The notes: generated by a model not told the origin, from the sequence alone. A stretch of DNA of 64,000 bases from Marinobacterium sp. LSUCC0821 (GCF_012848475.1 NZ_CP051666.1:67001-131000), one strand, 5' to 3'; positions 27,646-36,829 are shown, counted from the first letter of the stretch. Numbers and translations: made by a program.

Positions 27646-28852
27646 GAACTTGCCCTCGTAAAGCATTGACAGGGTCGATGCGAGAGGCTTGGCGAGCAGG
27701 AAGCCAGGCAAACAGTGTGGCAAGTGTTAAGGCCAGCGCTATGGCACCTGCAAGTGCGTAGATGGGTGCAGAGAAAGGAAAGGTTGGCCAGAGTTGATGG
27801 ATAATGGTTAAACCTATAACTCCCAAGGCAAGTCCAGCTATAGCGCCAAAAAGTGTTATCAAAAGGGCATCTAATAGAAAAAGCGATAACACAGTTTGCT
27901 GTGATGCCCCGAGTGCTTTAAGTAGACCAATTTCAGGTACTCGCTGTGAGACGCTGATGAGCGTTATATTCATAATCAGTATCCCAGCGACAACAAGGCT
28001 AATAGTTGCTACTGCTAGGACTACAAGTGTGAATGTATGGATGATTTTTTCAAAAGATTTCAGCAGGGCGTCTTGGGTAACTAGTGTGATATCTCGCTCT
28101 CCAGCGTGACGAGCGGCAATTAGATTTTCTACAGCGATCTTGGTGGGCTCAATTACCTCCTCACTTTTAAGTTTGATAATCATTCGAAACAGGCCCGGGG
28201 TGTTAAATAGGGATTGAGCACTGACCACGGGAATCAACACGATATCACTCATGTTGGTGCCAAAGTTAATCCCCGCAGGTTCCAAAACACCAATAATGCG
28301 AAAACGTCTGTCGCCGAGTTTTAGCCACTCCCCAAGGGGGGATTTATTTGGAAATAGATCCTTGGCAACTTGATCTCCAATCACCGCTATCGGATCGTAA
28401 CTGGCAAGGTCTGACTCGGGAAGGTTGTGTCCCAATCTTATAGGGATTCCAAACAGAGGAAGGAGAAAGTTGTTGGCACCCATGACCATAAGTTCACGAC
28501 TGAGACCGTTTGCATTGCCTTGGGTCAATCCTGCGATGATAGGTATCACCTCTTTGACATCAGAGAGTTGATAGAGTGCCTTGGCATCTTCTAACGTTAG
28601 GTCACGAGTCCCCTCGCCAGTCAGAGGTGGAATCCCTCCTTCAGTCTCTTTCCGTCCCGGTAGTACCACAAGCGTCTCTTTACCCAGTAAAGAGAACTCT
28701 CTTAGCACATACTGTCGGGCACCATCTGATAAACCTGTTAAAAGAACAACAGACATCACGCCTATACTGACGGCAAGCAGTGTCATAACTGTTTTAAAGC
28801 GCTGGCGGGTATAGAGCTGAAAGCTAAAGATGAGTTTATCTACTAAGCGCAT
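27635..28852 (-). CDS. ABC exporter permease, MacB/FtsX family (first)
   Basis: A 405-residue four-TM FtsX-fold permease: TM1 at about 18-40, a large periplasmic domain, then three helices with QRVPEIGLLKALGAS in the coupling loop. It follows the ATPase gene by five bases and overlaps the next permease, so all four exporter genes are one operon. Such mechanotransmission-type transporters export peptides, lipoproteins or antibiotics, or act on envelope substrates; the cargo is unknown. Confidence 0.9.
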   Translation of the reverse strand: MRLVDKLIFSFQLYTRQRFKTVMTLLAVSIGVMSVVLLTGLSDGARQYVLREFSLLGKETLVVLPGRKETEGGIPPLTGEGTRDLTLEDAKALYQLSDVKEVIPIIAGLTQGNANGLSRELMVMGANNFLLPLFGIPIRLGHNLPESDLASYDPIAVIGDQVAKDLFPNKSPLGEWLKLGDRRFRIIGVLEPAGINFGTNMSDIVLIPVVSAQSLFNTPGLFRMIIKLKSEEVIEPTKIAVENLIAARHAGERDITLVTQDALLKSFEKIIHTFTLVVLAVATISLVVAGILIMNITLISVSQRVPEIGLLKALGASQQTVLSLFLLDALLITLFGAIAGLALGVIGLTIIHQLWPTFPFSAPIYALAGAIALALTLATLFAWLPARQASRIDPVNALRGQVHAD

Positions 28853-28857
28853 CGCGA

Positions 28858-29532
28858 CTACGCCTCAATAATCTCTAGTAACTGGCCATCAACCATTTTG
28901 ACCTGTTTGCGCGCGCGTGCCCCTAGTTCTGAGTCGTGGGTTACGATCACCAGGGTAATGCCATCACCATTGAGTTGTTCTAATAACTCAACCACCTTTG
29001 CGCCCGATGCCTGGTCTAAGTTTCCGGTAGGCTCATCGGCTAATAGGATTTCAGGGTGAGTAATGACCGCACGTGCAATAGCAATACGTTGTCGCTGACC
29101 ACCAGAGAGCTGTTGTGGTCTTTGGTGAATATAACGACCTAGTCCAAGTCGCTCCAATAGTTCAATCGCCCTTGCTTTTCGTTCAGTGGGATCTGTACCA
29201 ATAAGCGTTAGCGGAAGTTCAACATTCTCCAAAGCCGTGAGTCGATCAATTAGATGATAGGCTTGAAAAACAAAACCAATTTTCTTGTTTCGAAGTTGGG
29301 CACGTTCAGCCTCGCCCAGCTGGGTGGTTTCAAGATCGTTAATCTTATAACTGCCGCTGTTAGGTGTATCCAACAAACCCAATTGATTGAGAAGGGTTGA
29401 TTTGCCTGAACCCGATGGACCCATAACACTCAGGTAGTCGCCACTTTGGATCTCTAGGGTGAAATCCTTAAGCGCGTTAACGGTTTCGCTACCGACCTGG
29501 TAGTGCCTCGATATCTTTTCGAGCCTAATCAT
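28858..29532 (-). CDS. ABC exporter ATPase, MacB/LolD-type
   Basis: A 224-residue ATP-binding subunit. Walker A GPSGSGKST (38-46), Q-loop Gln90, signature LSGGQ (142-146), Walker B ILLADEP (162-168) and the switch His in VTHD are all present. Resemblance to LolD/MacB ATPases is clear. It overlaps the adaptor gene by eight bases and drives the two permeases that follow. Confidence 0.94.
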   Translation of the reverse strand: MIRLEKISRHYQVGSETVNALKDFTLEIQSGDYLSVMGPSGSGKSTLLNQLGLLDTPNSGSYKINDLETTQLGEAERAQLRNKKIGFVFQAYHLIDRLTALENVELPLTLIGTDPTERKARAIELLERLGLGRYIHQRPQQLSGGQRQRIAIARAVITHPEILLADEPTGNLDQASGAKVVELLEQLNGDGITLVIVTHDSELGARARKQVKMVDGQLLEIIEA

Positions 29533-30658
29533 GTCGAACTAAAACCTGTTTTCCGACAAGGTTATTGGCATGGGCAGTATCTAAAAGAATTTGATCACCG
29601 ACAGAGAGTCCTGTTTTGATCTCAGTCCAGTTCCAGTTGGATTCACCACTTGTCACCGCTCGATACTCGATAGTTTGAGTGGTTGGGTTGTAAGCGAGTA
29701 CCTTTTGACCAGCAATCAAAGCTTCAGAAGGGATACGCACTACATTTTCTGCGGTTTTGGTAATGATCTCTGCGTCTGCACTGTATCCAACCAATAGCAT
29801 AAGTTCAGCGGGTGGGTTCACAAATTGCGCTTCAATTTCTAGGGTTCGCGCCTGCTTCTCGTTATCAGTAACAGTGACCGCTTTTTTGCTAATCACTCCG
29901 TGAAATGTTGTACCTCGAAATGCATCAAGAGTGAGCCGCGCATTTTGACCGATTTGCACTCGTGAAGCCTCTACCTCATCGATAGGTGCTGAAACGTAGA
30001 GACAGCTATCGTCTATGATTTGGATGGCAGCGGGAGTGGCTACACCAGATGGAGATGGGGTTAGATACTCCCCAACTTCACCATTTACTTTGCTTATCAC
30101 GCCGTTAAATGGGGCGGATAGCTGGGTTTGTTTGAGTTGGATTTGTGCAAACTTAGTCTTTGCTATAGCTGCATCAGTAAGTGCTTTTCGCTGTTTACAG
30201 AGAAAGTTTTGGCTAGCGGCTTCGCTCTCGAGCTGATCGACCCGCTCATTTGAAATCAGTTTTTGATCGAGAAGTGATTTGCTGCGTTCAAATTCACGTT
30301 TAGCTAGTGCAGAGAGTTCGCAGGCTCGTTCAGTCTCAATTTGTGCTGCACGCTGTTCTTTCTCAGCGAGCTCAACCCGGGCTTCATCTAGCTCATTATC
30401 CAAGGCAATCAATAGCTGGCCTTGAGTAACAGAGTCACCCTCGTCGACAAGAAGTTCTCCAACTCGGCCACCAAGATTTAAAGAGAGGTTAGCTGATCGG
30501 CAAGCTTTAATAGTGCCAGCTCGGCTGTTTGCAGCGATCTGCTCTACATTGCCTTTTGTAACGCTGTGCAAAGCTATGGTGAGGGGAGGTGTAGGCCAAA
30601 ATTGAACAGCTGCATAAATGCTACCGGCTAGAACTGGAATCCAAATCAGTCGCTTCAT
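29525..30658 (-). CDS. MacA-like periplasmic adaptor
   Basis: 377 residues from ATG 30658, with GGGAGG four bases upstream; the longer frame would need a TTG overlapping that RBS. An N-terminal TM or signal (about 3-19) is followed by lipoyl half-motifs (VGELLVDEGDSVTQGQLLIA and LSAPFNGVISKV), a helical hairpin between them (about 90-165) and beta-barrel domains. It is the HlyD-type adaptor of the exporter, presumably docking with a TolC-like channel. Confidence 0.9.
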   Translation of the reverse strand: MKRLIWIPVLAGSIYAAVQFWPTPPLTIALHSVTKGNVEQIAANSRAGTIKACRSANLSLNLGGRVGELLVDEGDSVTQGQLLIALDNELDEARVELAEKEQRAAQIETERACELSALAKREFERSKSLLDQKLISNERVDQLESEAASQNFLCKQRKALTDAAIAKTKFAQIQLKQTQLSAPFNGVISKVNGEVGEYLTPSPSGVATPAAIQIIDDSCLYVSAPIDEVEASRVQIGQNARLTLDAFRGTTFHGVISKKAVTVTDNEKQARTLEIEAQFVNPPAELMLLVGYSADAEIITKTAENVVRIPSEALIAGQKVLAYNPTTQTIEYRAVTSGESNWNWTEIKTGLSVGDQILLDTAHANNLVGKQVLVRHD

Positions 30659-30680
30659 GCAACCTCCCAAGTGAAATGAC

Positions 30681-31118
30681 TTAACCTCGTTTTCTTAGAT
30701 CATTCATCCTAACTTGCCATCCAGCCGTTCGGCGTTCTGCAAAGGATTGACGAGTCATCGTGAGGATCTTCTCCTCCTGTGAAACAATCTCTGCAACTCT
30801 ATCGAATTCACCTACATCGCTAGGTGTGTCAGTCGCTAAATTGATCAGAAGACCTGTTTGGCGGCTAGGAACGACTTGCACCCCGAGAGATACCGGAGCA
30901 GAGCTTGTCTGATCTCTCTCTATCTTAACGTGTGGTACGAAACTGTCTGCACGAAATGACCACAATTTGCTATCTAATTGATTTAGATCGGCATCATTGT
31001 CAACACGGATATGCACTTTTAAGCCTTGCTCTACCGCCTTTTCACAAAGACGGCAGGCAAAGAGTTCACGGCTGTCGTAATCGGCAGCCGCAAGGACGTA
31101 GTAGTCAGCTTCAGGCAC
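30681..31118 (-). CDS. holC: DNA polymerase III chi subunit HolC
   Basis: 145 residues from GTG 31118, which directly follows the pepA stop with AGAGG upstream and matches the short family N-terminus (MPEADYYVLAAADYD). A longer frame would run 29 bases into pepA. It keeps the ACRLCEKAVEQGLKVHIRV segment of the family. Chi links the clamp loader (through psi) to single-stranded-DNA-binding protein. pepA-holC synteny is as in E. coli. Confidence 0.88.
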   Translation of the reverse strand: MPEADYYVLAAADYDSRELFACRLCEKAVEQGLKVHIRVDNDADLNQLDSKLWSFRADSFVPHVKIERDQTSSAPVSLGVQVVPSRQTGLLINLATDTPSDVGEFDRVAEIVSQEEKILTMTRQSFAERRTAGWQVRMNDLRKRG

Positions 31119-31119
31119 C

Positions 31120-32616
31120 TTAGGCCTCTTTCTGCTCTGCGACATCAAGAAGGTATTGCGTCAGCATTGGCACACATCGGCCCGTTGCTCCCTTCGCTTT
31201 GCCACTGTTCCAAGCAACACCTGCGATATCTAAGTGAGCCCAACTAACATCCTTAGTAAAGCGTGATAGGAAACATGCTGCTGTGATCGTACCTGCTGGT
31301 CGACCACCAATGTTGGCCATATCTGCAAAGTTACTATCTAGTTGAGTTTGATACTCATCCCATAACGGAAGCTGCCAGCCACGATCGCCTGCAAATTCGC
31401 CCGCATCTAATAGCTGTGCAGCGAGCGAGTCATCATTTGCCAAAAGACCAGTGGCTTGATGTCCAAGTGCGATGATGCATGCGCCTGTAAGAGTCGCGAC
31501 ATCAATTACCGCTTGCGGTTTAAACTGTTGAACGTAGGTAAGAGCATCACAAAGAACCAAGCGGCCCTCGGCATCGGTGTTTAAAATCTCTACCGTTTGG
31601 CCAGATAGGGTCGTGACCACATCACCTGGTTTGCTTGCACGACCACTTGGCATATTTTCAGCCGCTGCAACAACAGTGATTAAGTTGATGGGCAGGCGCA
31701 TCTCAGCGACAGCCTCAAAAGTCCCTAATACGCTTGCAGCTCCGCACATATCAAATTTCATCTCATCCATTTCTGGACCAGGTTTTAACGATATGCCGCC
31801 CGTATCAAATGTGATCCCTTTACCGACGAGGGCATAGGGTGCCTCATTCGCTTCACCACCTTCGTATTTCAGGACGATTAGCCTTGGAGGGATATCACTG
31901 CCTTTGCCGACGCTATAAAGTGCGCCCATGCCCATCGATTCGATCTGTTTCTCGTCTAAAATCTCGCAGCTAACTGAGTCAAACTCATCAGCCAGCGCTT
32001 TAGCGTGATCAGCAAGGTAGATAGGCGTACAGATGTTGCCAGGAAGGTTGCCAAGTTCTCGAGCGGTTGCTACGCCATTAGCTATTGCAACGCCATCCAA
32101 GAGTGCGCCTTCACCATACTCAGTCGATTCTTCATCCAGAAGTAGATGGATGTGTTCAAGTTTTGTTGGAGTGGCTGGTTTGCTCTTAGTTGTGTCGTAT
32201 TGGTAGAGCGCTGCAGAGCAGGCTTCAACGATCAGGCGAGTATCGCGGTAGATGTCAGAATCTTTACCGCTGCTTTGGTCGAGTGCCAGTGTTAAGGTTT
32301 TTACACCCATTTTGTTAACAGTCGCGACAACCGATTTGATAAGCGTTTGCTGTTTAGCAACGCTACGATCACTCTCTTTACCAATACCAACTAGAAGAGT
32401 TCGTTTAGCCGTAACACCTGAAAGATTGCGCAGCAGAAGGGTAGTTCCATGCGAACCATCAAAATCTCCCGCATCAATCACCTCTTTAAGGGCTCCTGCT
32501 GAGGCGGTATCAATCGCTTGTGCTGAGGGAGTTAATTTACCTGCATCTGCAACAGCTACAACGATGCAGTCAGTTACTAATAATTCAACTGACCCATTTA
32601 CAATTTCAAAATCCAT
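31120..32616 (-). CDS. pepA: Leucyl aminopeptidase PepA (M17)
   Basis: A 498-residue di-zinc/manganese aminopeptidase. The active-site motifs VGKGITFDTGGISLKPG and the family hallmark NTDAEGRLVL are visible, along with KFDMCGAASVLG. It removes N-terminal residues and, in E. coli, also binds DNA for site-specific recombination. It is divergent from lptF with 117 bases between and is followed by holC. Confidence 0.96.
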   Translation of the reverse strand: MDFEIVNGSVELLVTDCIVVAVADAGKLTPSAQAIDTASAGALKEVIDAGDFDGSHGTTLLLRNLSGVTAKRTLLVGIGKESDRSVAKQQTLIKSVVATVNKMGVKTLTLALDQSSGKDSDIYRDTRLIVEACSAALYQYDTTKSKPATPTKLEHIHLLLDEESTEYGEGALLDGVAIANGVATARELGNLPGNICTPIYLADHAKALADEFDSVSCEILDEKQIESMGMGALYSVGKGSDIPPRLIVLKYEGGEANEAPYALVGKGITFDTGGISLKPGPEMDEMKFDMCGAASVLGTFEAVAEMRLPINLITVVAAAENMPSGRASKPGDVVTTLSGQTVEILNTDAEGRLVLCDALTYVQQFKPQAVIDVATLTGACIIALGHQATGLLANDDSLAAQLLDAGEFAGDRGWQLPLWDEYQTQLDSNFADMANIGGRPAGTITAACFLSRFTKDVSWAHLDIAGVAWNSGKAKGATGRCVPMLTQYLLDVAEQKEA

Positions 32617-32632
32617 TCTCTTCTACCTCTAC

Positions 32633-32662
32633 AAGACAACCACTTAAGTTTTAGGTGATAAT
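32633..32662 (+). promoter_or_regulatory. Candidate lptFG promoter
   Basis: AAGACA (32633-32638), an 18-base spacer and GATAAT (32657-32662), 71 bases before the lptF start. It sits in the pepA-lptF divergent gap. Confidence 0.4.
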
Positions 32663-32733
32663 GCTAACCCTGCAATCTAATTACCAGAGTTCTAGTGCTG
32701 ATTGTAAACTATGAATCTATTAGGAACAGCCGC

Positions 32734-33852
32734 TTGATCGTTTTTCGTTACCTTGCGAGAGAAGTTTTACTGACTACCCTAGCGGTTACCGCCGTCCTAC
32801 TTCTCATTATTACCAGCACACATTTGATTGGTTACCTTGCTGATGCCGCGTCCGGTGAGATCGCTACCTCGGTTGTTCTCTCTTTGGTTTTTAACCGTAT
32901 CCCTCTTTTTTTAGAACTTTTACTCCCATTAGGCTTCTTTTTAGGGATTTTATTGGCCTATGGTCGACTCTATCTAGATTCTGAAATGGTCGTTTTAAAA
33001 GCCTGTGGAACAAGTAGCTGGCGCTTAATCGCATTCACCTATGGTCCAGCACTTCTCATCTCTTTCTGTGTCGCTTTTGTGAGCCTCTATTTAACGCCAA
33101 CGGGTATGTATGAGGCGAAGCGTATTGTTGCAGAGCAGCGTGCACGTACAGAGTTGGATATGTTAGTTCCAGGAACATTCCAGACTCAGGCATCTAAAAA
33201 TCAAGTCACCTACACCCGAAATATTGATCGGGCGGGCAAACTTGAGGAGCTTTTTGTCTCTGGTGTAGATAAAAGCGGCTCACCCTATCTCTTGATTGCT
33301 AAAGAGGGCGAGCAACGCTTTATGGAGAGTAATGGGCGTTTCTTAGTCTTTAAAGAGGGCTATAGATATGACTTTAATGATCAGGGTCAGCTTGATCAGG
33401 AGCTCACCTATGGTGAATATGCGGTGCAGTTGCCTGAGCCTAAATTGACAGCTCCCATCAAACATTTAGATGCTATTCCGACGCTTGAGCTATTTGGTAG
33501 TGATAGACCTGATCTAATAAGCCGTCTTCATTGGCGAACTTCACTTCCGTTTTTGCCACTGGTGGTGGTTTTTCTTGCGGTTCAGTTAGCAAGAACAAGC
33601 CCGCGCCAAGGGCGTTATGCAAAGCTAATACCAGCGATTATTTTGTATCAGGTTTATGTAGGCAGCCTAACTGCTGCACGCTCTGTAGTTGAACAGGGTT
33701 CTCAGGGTGGCTGGCTAATCTGGTTCGTTCATTTTGTTGCCTTAGCTGTAGGCGTTTCGATGGTTCTTTTTGAAGGTGGTTGGGAACGATTGATGAACCG
33801 ACTGCCGGCGCTGCCCTCTTTTAAGATTAGTCGCTCCAAAGGTGGTATCTAA
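32734..33852 (+). CDS. lptF: LPS export ABC transporter permease LptF
   Basis: 372 residues. I chose TTG 32734 because AGGAA lies seven bases upstream and the product then begins MIVFRYLAREVLLTT, like the family; a GTG 39 bases earlier has no good RBS. It has three N-terminal TM helices, a periplasmic beta-jellyroll (about 130-255) and three C-terminal helices. With LptG and LptB it pulls LPS from the inner membrane into the Lpt bridge. Its stop overlaps the lptG start (TAATG). Confidence 0.93.
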   Translation: MIVFRYLAREVLLTTLAVTAVLLLIITSTHLIGYLADAASGEIATSVVLSLVFNRIPLFLELLLPLGFFLGILLAYGRLYLDSEMVVLKACGTSSWRLIAFTYGPALLISFCVAFVSLYLTPTGMYEAKRIVAEQRARTELDMLVPGTFQTQASKNQVTYTRNIDRAGKLEELFVSGVDKSGSPYLLIAKEGEQRFMESNGRFLVFKEGYRYDFNDQGQLDQELTYGEYAVQLPEPKLTAPIKHLDAIPTLELFGSDRPDLISRLHWRTSLPFLPLVVVFLAVQLARTSPRQGRYAKLIPAIILYQVYVGSLTAARSVVEQGSQGGWLIWFVHFVALAVGVSMVLFEGGWERLMNRLPALPSFKISRSKGGI

Positions 33853-34922
33853 TGTGGTCGCGAATTGATCGTTATATTGCACAGCATATTCTCTCTGCAA
33901 CAGCGATTGTGATGCTGGTCTTGGTTGGTCTGATGGGTATCTCACTACTGTTAGATGAGCTGGGAGAGGTTGATAAGTTTTATACTTTTGGGGTTGCTAG
34001 TCAGTTCACACTATTAAGTCTGCCTGGATTGGCTTATCAACTGCTACCTTTAAGCTGTTTAGTTGGCACTTTGATAGGTCTAGGTATATTGGCCAGTAAT
34101 TCAGAATTAACGGTCATACGTGCTGCGGGTGTATCAATGAGTCGCTTGATTCTTTCAGTTGCAAAACCCATTGCCCTGGTTGCCGCTTTGGCCCTTCTAA
34201 CGAGTCAGGTTGGTGTTCCTGACTCGCAACAAGCAGCGCGCGCTGTGAAAGGTATCGCAAAGGCACAGTCGGGTCGACTAGACACGCGTTCAGGAGGTTG
34301 GTTCAGACAGGGCGATACCTATCTGCATGTATCTGCTATCGATCCATCTGGAACAATTTTTGGTATTACCCGTCATCGTTTCGATGTGAACTTACGATTA
34401 GTTGAAACCAGTTACGCTGAAAGAGCAAATTACGACTTTGAAAAAAGAGAGTGGGCTCTCTCAAATCTGCAGGTGACAACTGTTTCGGACGATCGAGTAA
34501 CTCGAGAAACTATTAAAAAAGGTTTTTGGCCTACTCAATTAGATCCAGCGCTTTTATCTGAGATTTTGGTTCCGCCATCAGACCTCCCCCTACTTGGGTT
34601 AAGTAGCTACTCCAGCTATCTGGAAAATCAGGGGGTAGATGCGACGCCTTATCTACTGGCATTTTGGGGTAAGTTATTCCAGCCACTTGGTATCGTAGCT
34701 TTAGTCCTTATTGGGGTGGCGTTTGTTTTTGGTCCGTTACGTGGTGTAACAGTGGGGCAGAGAATTATCACAGGCGTAGTGATAGGTTTAGTCTTCAAAT
34801 TTAGTCAGGACCTATTAGCGCCTGCAAGTCAGGTGCTGGGATTTTCACCGCTCTTGGCGGCATTGATTCCAATTCTGATAAGTCTGATGGTTGGTCTCTG
34901 GCTACTAGCGAGAGTTCGTTAG
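33852..34922 (+). CDS. lptG: LPS export ABC transporter permease LptG
   Basis: 356 residues, same topology as LptF: TM helices near 15-35, 60-80 and 100-120, the periplasmic domain, and three helices at the end. The RAAGVSMSRLI segment is the coupling-helix region that contacts LptB. It forms the heterodimeric transporter with LptF. Its stop overlaps the convergent RDD gene stop by three bases. Confidence 0.94.
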   Translation: MWSRIDRYIAQHILSATAIVMLVLVGLMGISLLLDELGEVDKFYTFGVASQFTLLSLPGLAYQLLPLSCLVGTLIGLGILASNSELTVIRAAGVSMSRLILSVAKPIALVAALALLTSQVGVPDSQQAARAVKGIAKAQSGRLDTRSGGWFRQGDTYLHVSAIDPSGTIFGITRHRFDVNLRLVETSYAERANYDFEKREWALSNLQVTTVSDDRVTRETIKKGFWPTQLDPALLSEILVPPSDLPLLGLSSYSSYLENQGVDATPYLLAFWGKLFQPLGIVALVLIGVAFVFGPLRGVTVGQRIITGVVIGLVFKFSQDLLAPASQVLGFSPLLAALIPILISLMVGLWLLARVR

Positions 34923-35371
34923 TTTTTGGTGATTCTCACCGTCACGCTATTTGACCAGCGTTCATGCCAGGTGACCTTCTGATCCGAAAAAATTGTAATC
35001 CAGTAGCCTAGCCCGAAAAGTGCAATAGAGAGCATTGCCGCAAAGAAACGGATCATCGCTTGTGTCCAGCTTAATGAAAAGCCCGTTTCACTTTGAGCAC
35101 GAAGGCGCCAAGCCATCATGCCAAGGGTTTGCCCAGAGCGTGTCCAGAAGAAGCCAAAAAATAGAAAGGTTGTTATCAGAAGAAGAGATTTAAGGGTCGC
35201 AAGACCTAGAGGTGAATCAATTGCCTCGCCCTGGTTCAAAGCAACCGCTACACCGCCTATCAACATCCATATCGCCAACACGATCAATGTGTCGTAAACC
35301 ATCGCAAGAAGTCTAACGATCAGTGTTGGTGTGCGAAGTCGACTTGGATCGTCGTTAAATTGGCGAGGCAT
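34919..35371 (-). CDS. RDD family membrane protein
   Basis: 150 residues, about three TM helices, with the RDD-family N-terminal pattern (LIVRLLAMVYDTLIVLAIWML) and the downstream SGQTLGMMAWRLR segment, where the Arg and Asp residues that name the family occur. RDD proteins sit next to lptFG in many gammaproteobacteria. A few are proposed sodium/proton antiporters; the role of this one is unknown. Confidence 0.85.
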   Translation of the reverse strand: MPRQFNDDPSRLRTPTLIVRLLAMVYDTLIVLAIWMLIGGVAVALNQGEAIDSPLGLATLKSLLLITTFLFFGFFWTRSGQTLGMMAWRLRAQSETGFSLSWTQAMIRFFAAMLSIALFGLGYWITIFSDQKVTWHERWSNSVTVRITKN

Positions 35372-35376
35372 AGTGT

Positions 35377-35484
35377 TTAAGTACCCTTTAAAAAGCGTTT
35401 ACGTGCAGTCTCTAAATTAAAGGGGATTTTAAGCTGCGCCTCTTCTTGTCGCAATCCAACAACGAGATTTCCCCGCATGTTCAT
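35377..35484 (-). CDS. Possible 35-residue small ORF
   Basis: It lies between the YeeE/YedE and RDD genes, opening at ATG 35484 (or in-frame ATG 35493) and ending five bases before the RDD start. The peptide is basic and not hydrophobic (NLVVGLRQEEAQLKI then a Lys/Arg-rich end). No strong RBS is visible, so it may be chance. No family recognised. Confidence 0.25.
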   Translation of the reverse strand: MNMRGNLVVGLRQEEAQLKIPFNLETARKRFLKGT

Positions 35485-35520
35485 ATGATACATACAGGGA
35501 GAGAGGTTTAGATGGGAGGC

Positions 35521-36747
35521 TTAAAGACGAAATAGTCCCTTGAGTTTCAAGCCAACAATACAACCTAAGAGTGCTGATATGATCCAGAGCCAGCCATGAA
35601 GGCTGCCTGACACCACACCGCCCACGAATGCACCGATATTACAGCCGTAAGCAATGGTCGCGCCGTAACCGAGAAGTACGCCGCCTAGTAGTGAGAAGGT
35701 GAAGTTTCGAATAGGCATTTTAAACGACAGTTTGAACTTGCCAGAAAGAGTTGCTGCAATAAATGCACCTAAAATCACGCCAAGATTCATTAGTGAAGCT
35801 TTGTCGGCTAGTAGTGGGTCTACCAGTGCTTCATCACGACCCGGTGCCATCCAGTATGTCCAGAAATCCAACTCTAGGTTGAGGTTCAGAAGCTCGGCAG
35901 CTTTAGCGCCCCATACCGGATAGGCAAGGGCTACCGCCCAAGGGCGCCCAAGCAGAGATAGGGTGGCGAAGTTGAGGACGGTAAGTCCAACAGCGCCCCA
36001 AATGAGTGGCCAGGGACCCTTGATCAAACGTCTCCACAAAGGCTGCTTGTTGTTCGCACTCTCTTCATTCTCTAATGCGCCATGTTGGCTCTTTTCTAAC
36101 TTAACTGTGAATAGATAGATTGCTGCAAATAGAGCTAAATTAAGTGCGATTGCGCTAACTACCCCCAGGGTTTCAATTAGGCCCACAGGAGCAAGTTGCG
36201 GCAGGGTAGTCCACAACTCATAGTCCGCCGTTGCCCAAAGAGCACCGCCTGCAAAACCAATAATGGCAGGTAGGGCTCTAAGTTGACCGCCGCCAAGGTG
36301 ATAGAGATTACCGGAAGCGCACCCGCTTGCTAATTGCATGCCGATGCCAAAAATGAAAGCTCCAAAAACCACTGAAGGGCCGAGTGGGCGGACAAATCCA
36401 GTGACTGAATTGCCGAACAGTTCACCCGAAGCGAGCGTTGGGAAGAAGATCAATACGCTTAGGGAAAGCATGATTAGGATCGCTCTGATACCTGCGCCAC
36501 GTTTCTCTACAATCATTCTTCTAAACGCTGTTGTAAAACCAAATGATGAATGAAAGAAAACCAAGCCTAATGCTACACCTAGTGTGAGAGCTTGCAGTTC
36601 ATACTGAGAGTGCTCTACCACAAGACTAACGGCGAAGATGGCAAAAAGAGTGGCAGCAACCACTAGACTGAAAGGCTGTGTTGATAGCTTTTCAACAAGA
36701 GGGCTTTCGCTAATTGTGTTGTCGCTTTGGATAGTCGATGTAGTCAT
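35521..36747 (-). CDS. YeeE/YedE family (DUF395) sulfur-compound transporter
   Basis: 408 residues from ATG 36747; GTG three codons earlier is also possible. About ten TM helices in two related halves. Each half carries a Cys-containing signature (GCASGNLYHLGGG and AYGCNIGAFVGG), the Cys residues that in the TsuA family pass thiosulfate across the membrane. The upstream region has a good promoter and an AT-rich palindrome, so it is probably regulated. Thiosulfate or another reduced sulfur species is the likely substrate. Confidence 0.88.
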   Translation of the reverse strand: MTTSTIQSDNTISESPLVEKLSTQPFSLVVAATLFAIFAVSLVVEHSQYELQALTLGVALGLVFFHSSFGFTTAFRRMIVEKRGAGIRAILIMLSLSVLIFFPTLASGELFGNSVTGFVRPLGPSVVFGAFIFGIGMQLASGCASGNLYHLGGGQLRALPAIIGFAGGALWATADYELWTTLPQLAPVGLIETLGVVSAIALNLALFAAIYLFTVKLEKSQHGALENEESANNKQPLWRRLIKGPWPLIWGAVGLTVLNFATLSLLGRPWAVALAYPVWGAKAAELLNLNLELDFWTYWMAPGRDEALVDPLLADKASLMNLGVILGAFIAATLSGKFKLSFKMPIRNFTFSLLGGVLLGYGATIAYGCNIGAFVGGVVSGSLHGWLWIISALLGCIVGLKLKGLFRL

Positions 36748-36776
36748 GATAAACACTCATTTCAATTTGGGTTGCA

Positions 36777-36805
36777 ATTTTAGTGCCTATTTTTTATCCA
36801 ATCAA
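36777..36805 (-). promoter_or_regulatory. Promoter of the YeeE/YedE gene
   Basis: On the minus strand TTGATT (36805-36800), a 17-base spacer and TAAAAT (36782-36777) make a near-consensus sigma70 promoter, 30 bases before the start codon. Confidence 0.6.
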
Positions 36806-36807
36806 AG

Positions 36808-36829
36808 AATATTAAAAAATTTTAATATT
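36808..36829. promoter_or_regulatory. AT-rich palindrome, candidate operator
   Basis: AATATTAAAA and TTTTAATATT are perfect 10-bp arms separated by two bases, ending two bases upstream of the -35 element of the YeeE/YedE promoter. AT-rich palindromes of this kind are bound by ArsR-type sulfur sensors such as BigR, which control YeeE/YedE genes in other proteobacteria. The regulator gene is not in this window. Confidence 0.45.

Noticed and set aside
31119-31148. Longer HolC start overlapping pepA
   Set aside because: GTG 31118 directly after the pepA stop has a good RBS and the normal family N-terminus.
32695-32733. GTG start for lptF giving 13 extra residues
   Set aside because: No RBS there; TTG 32734 has AGGAA at seven bases and matches family N-termini.
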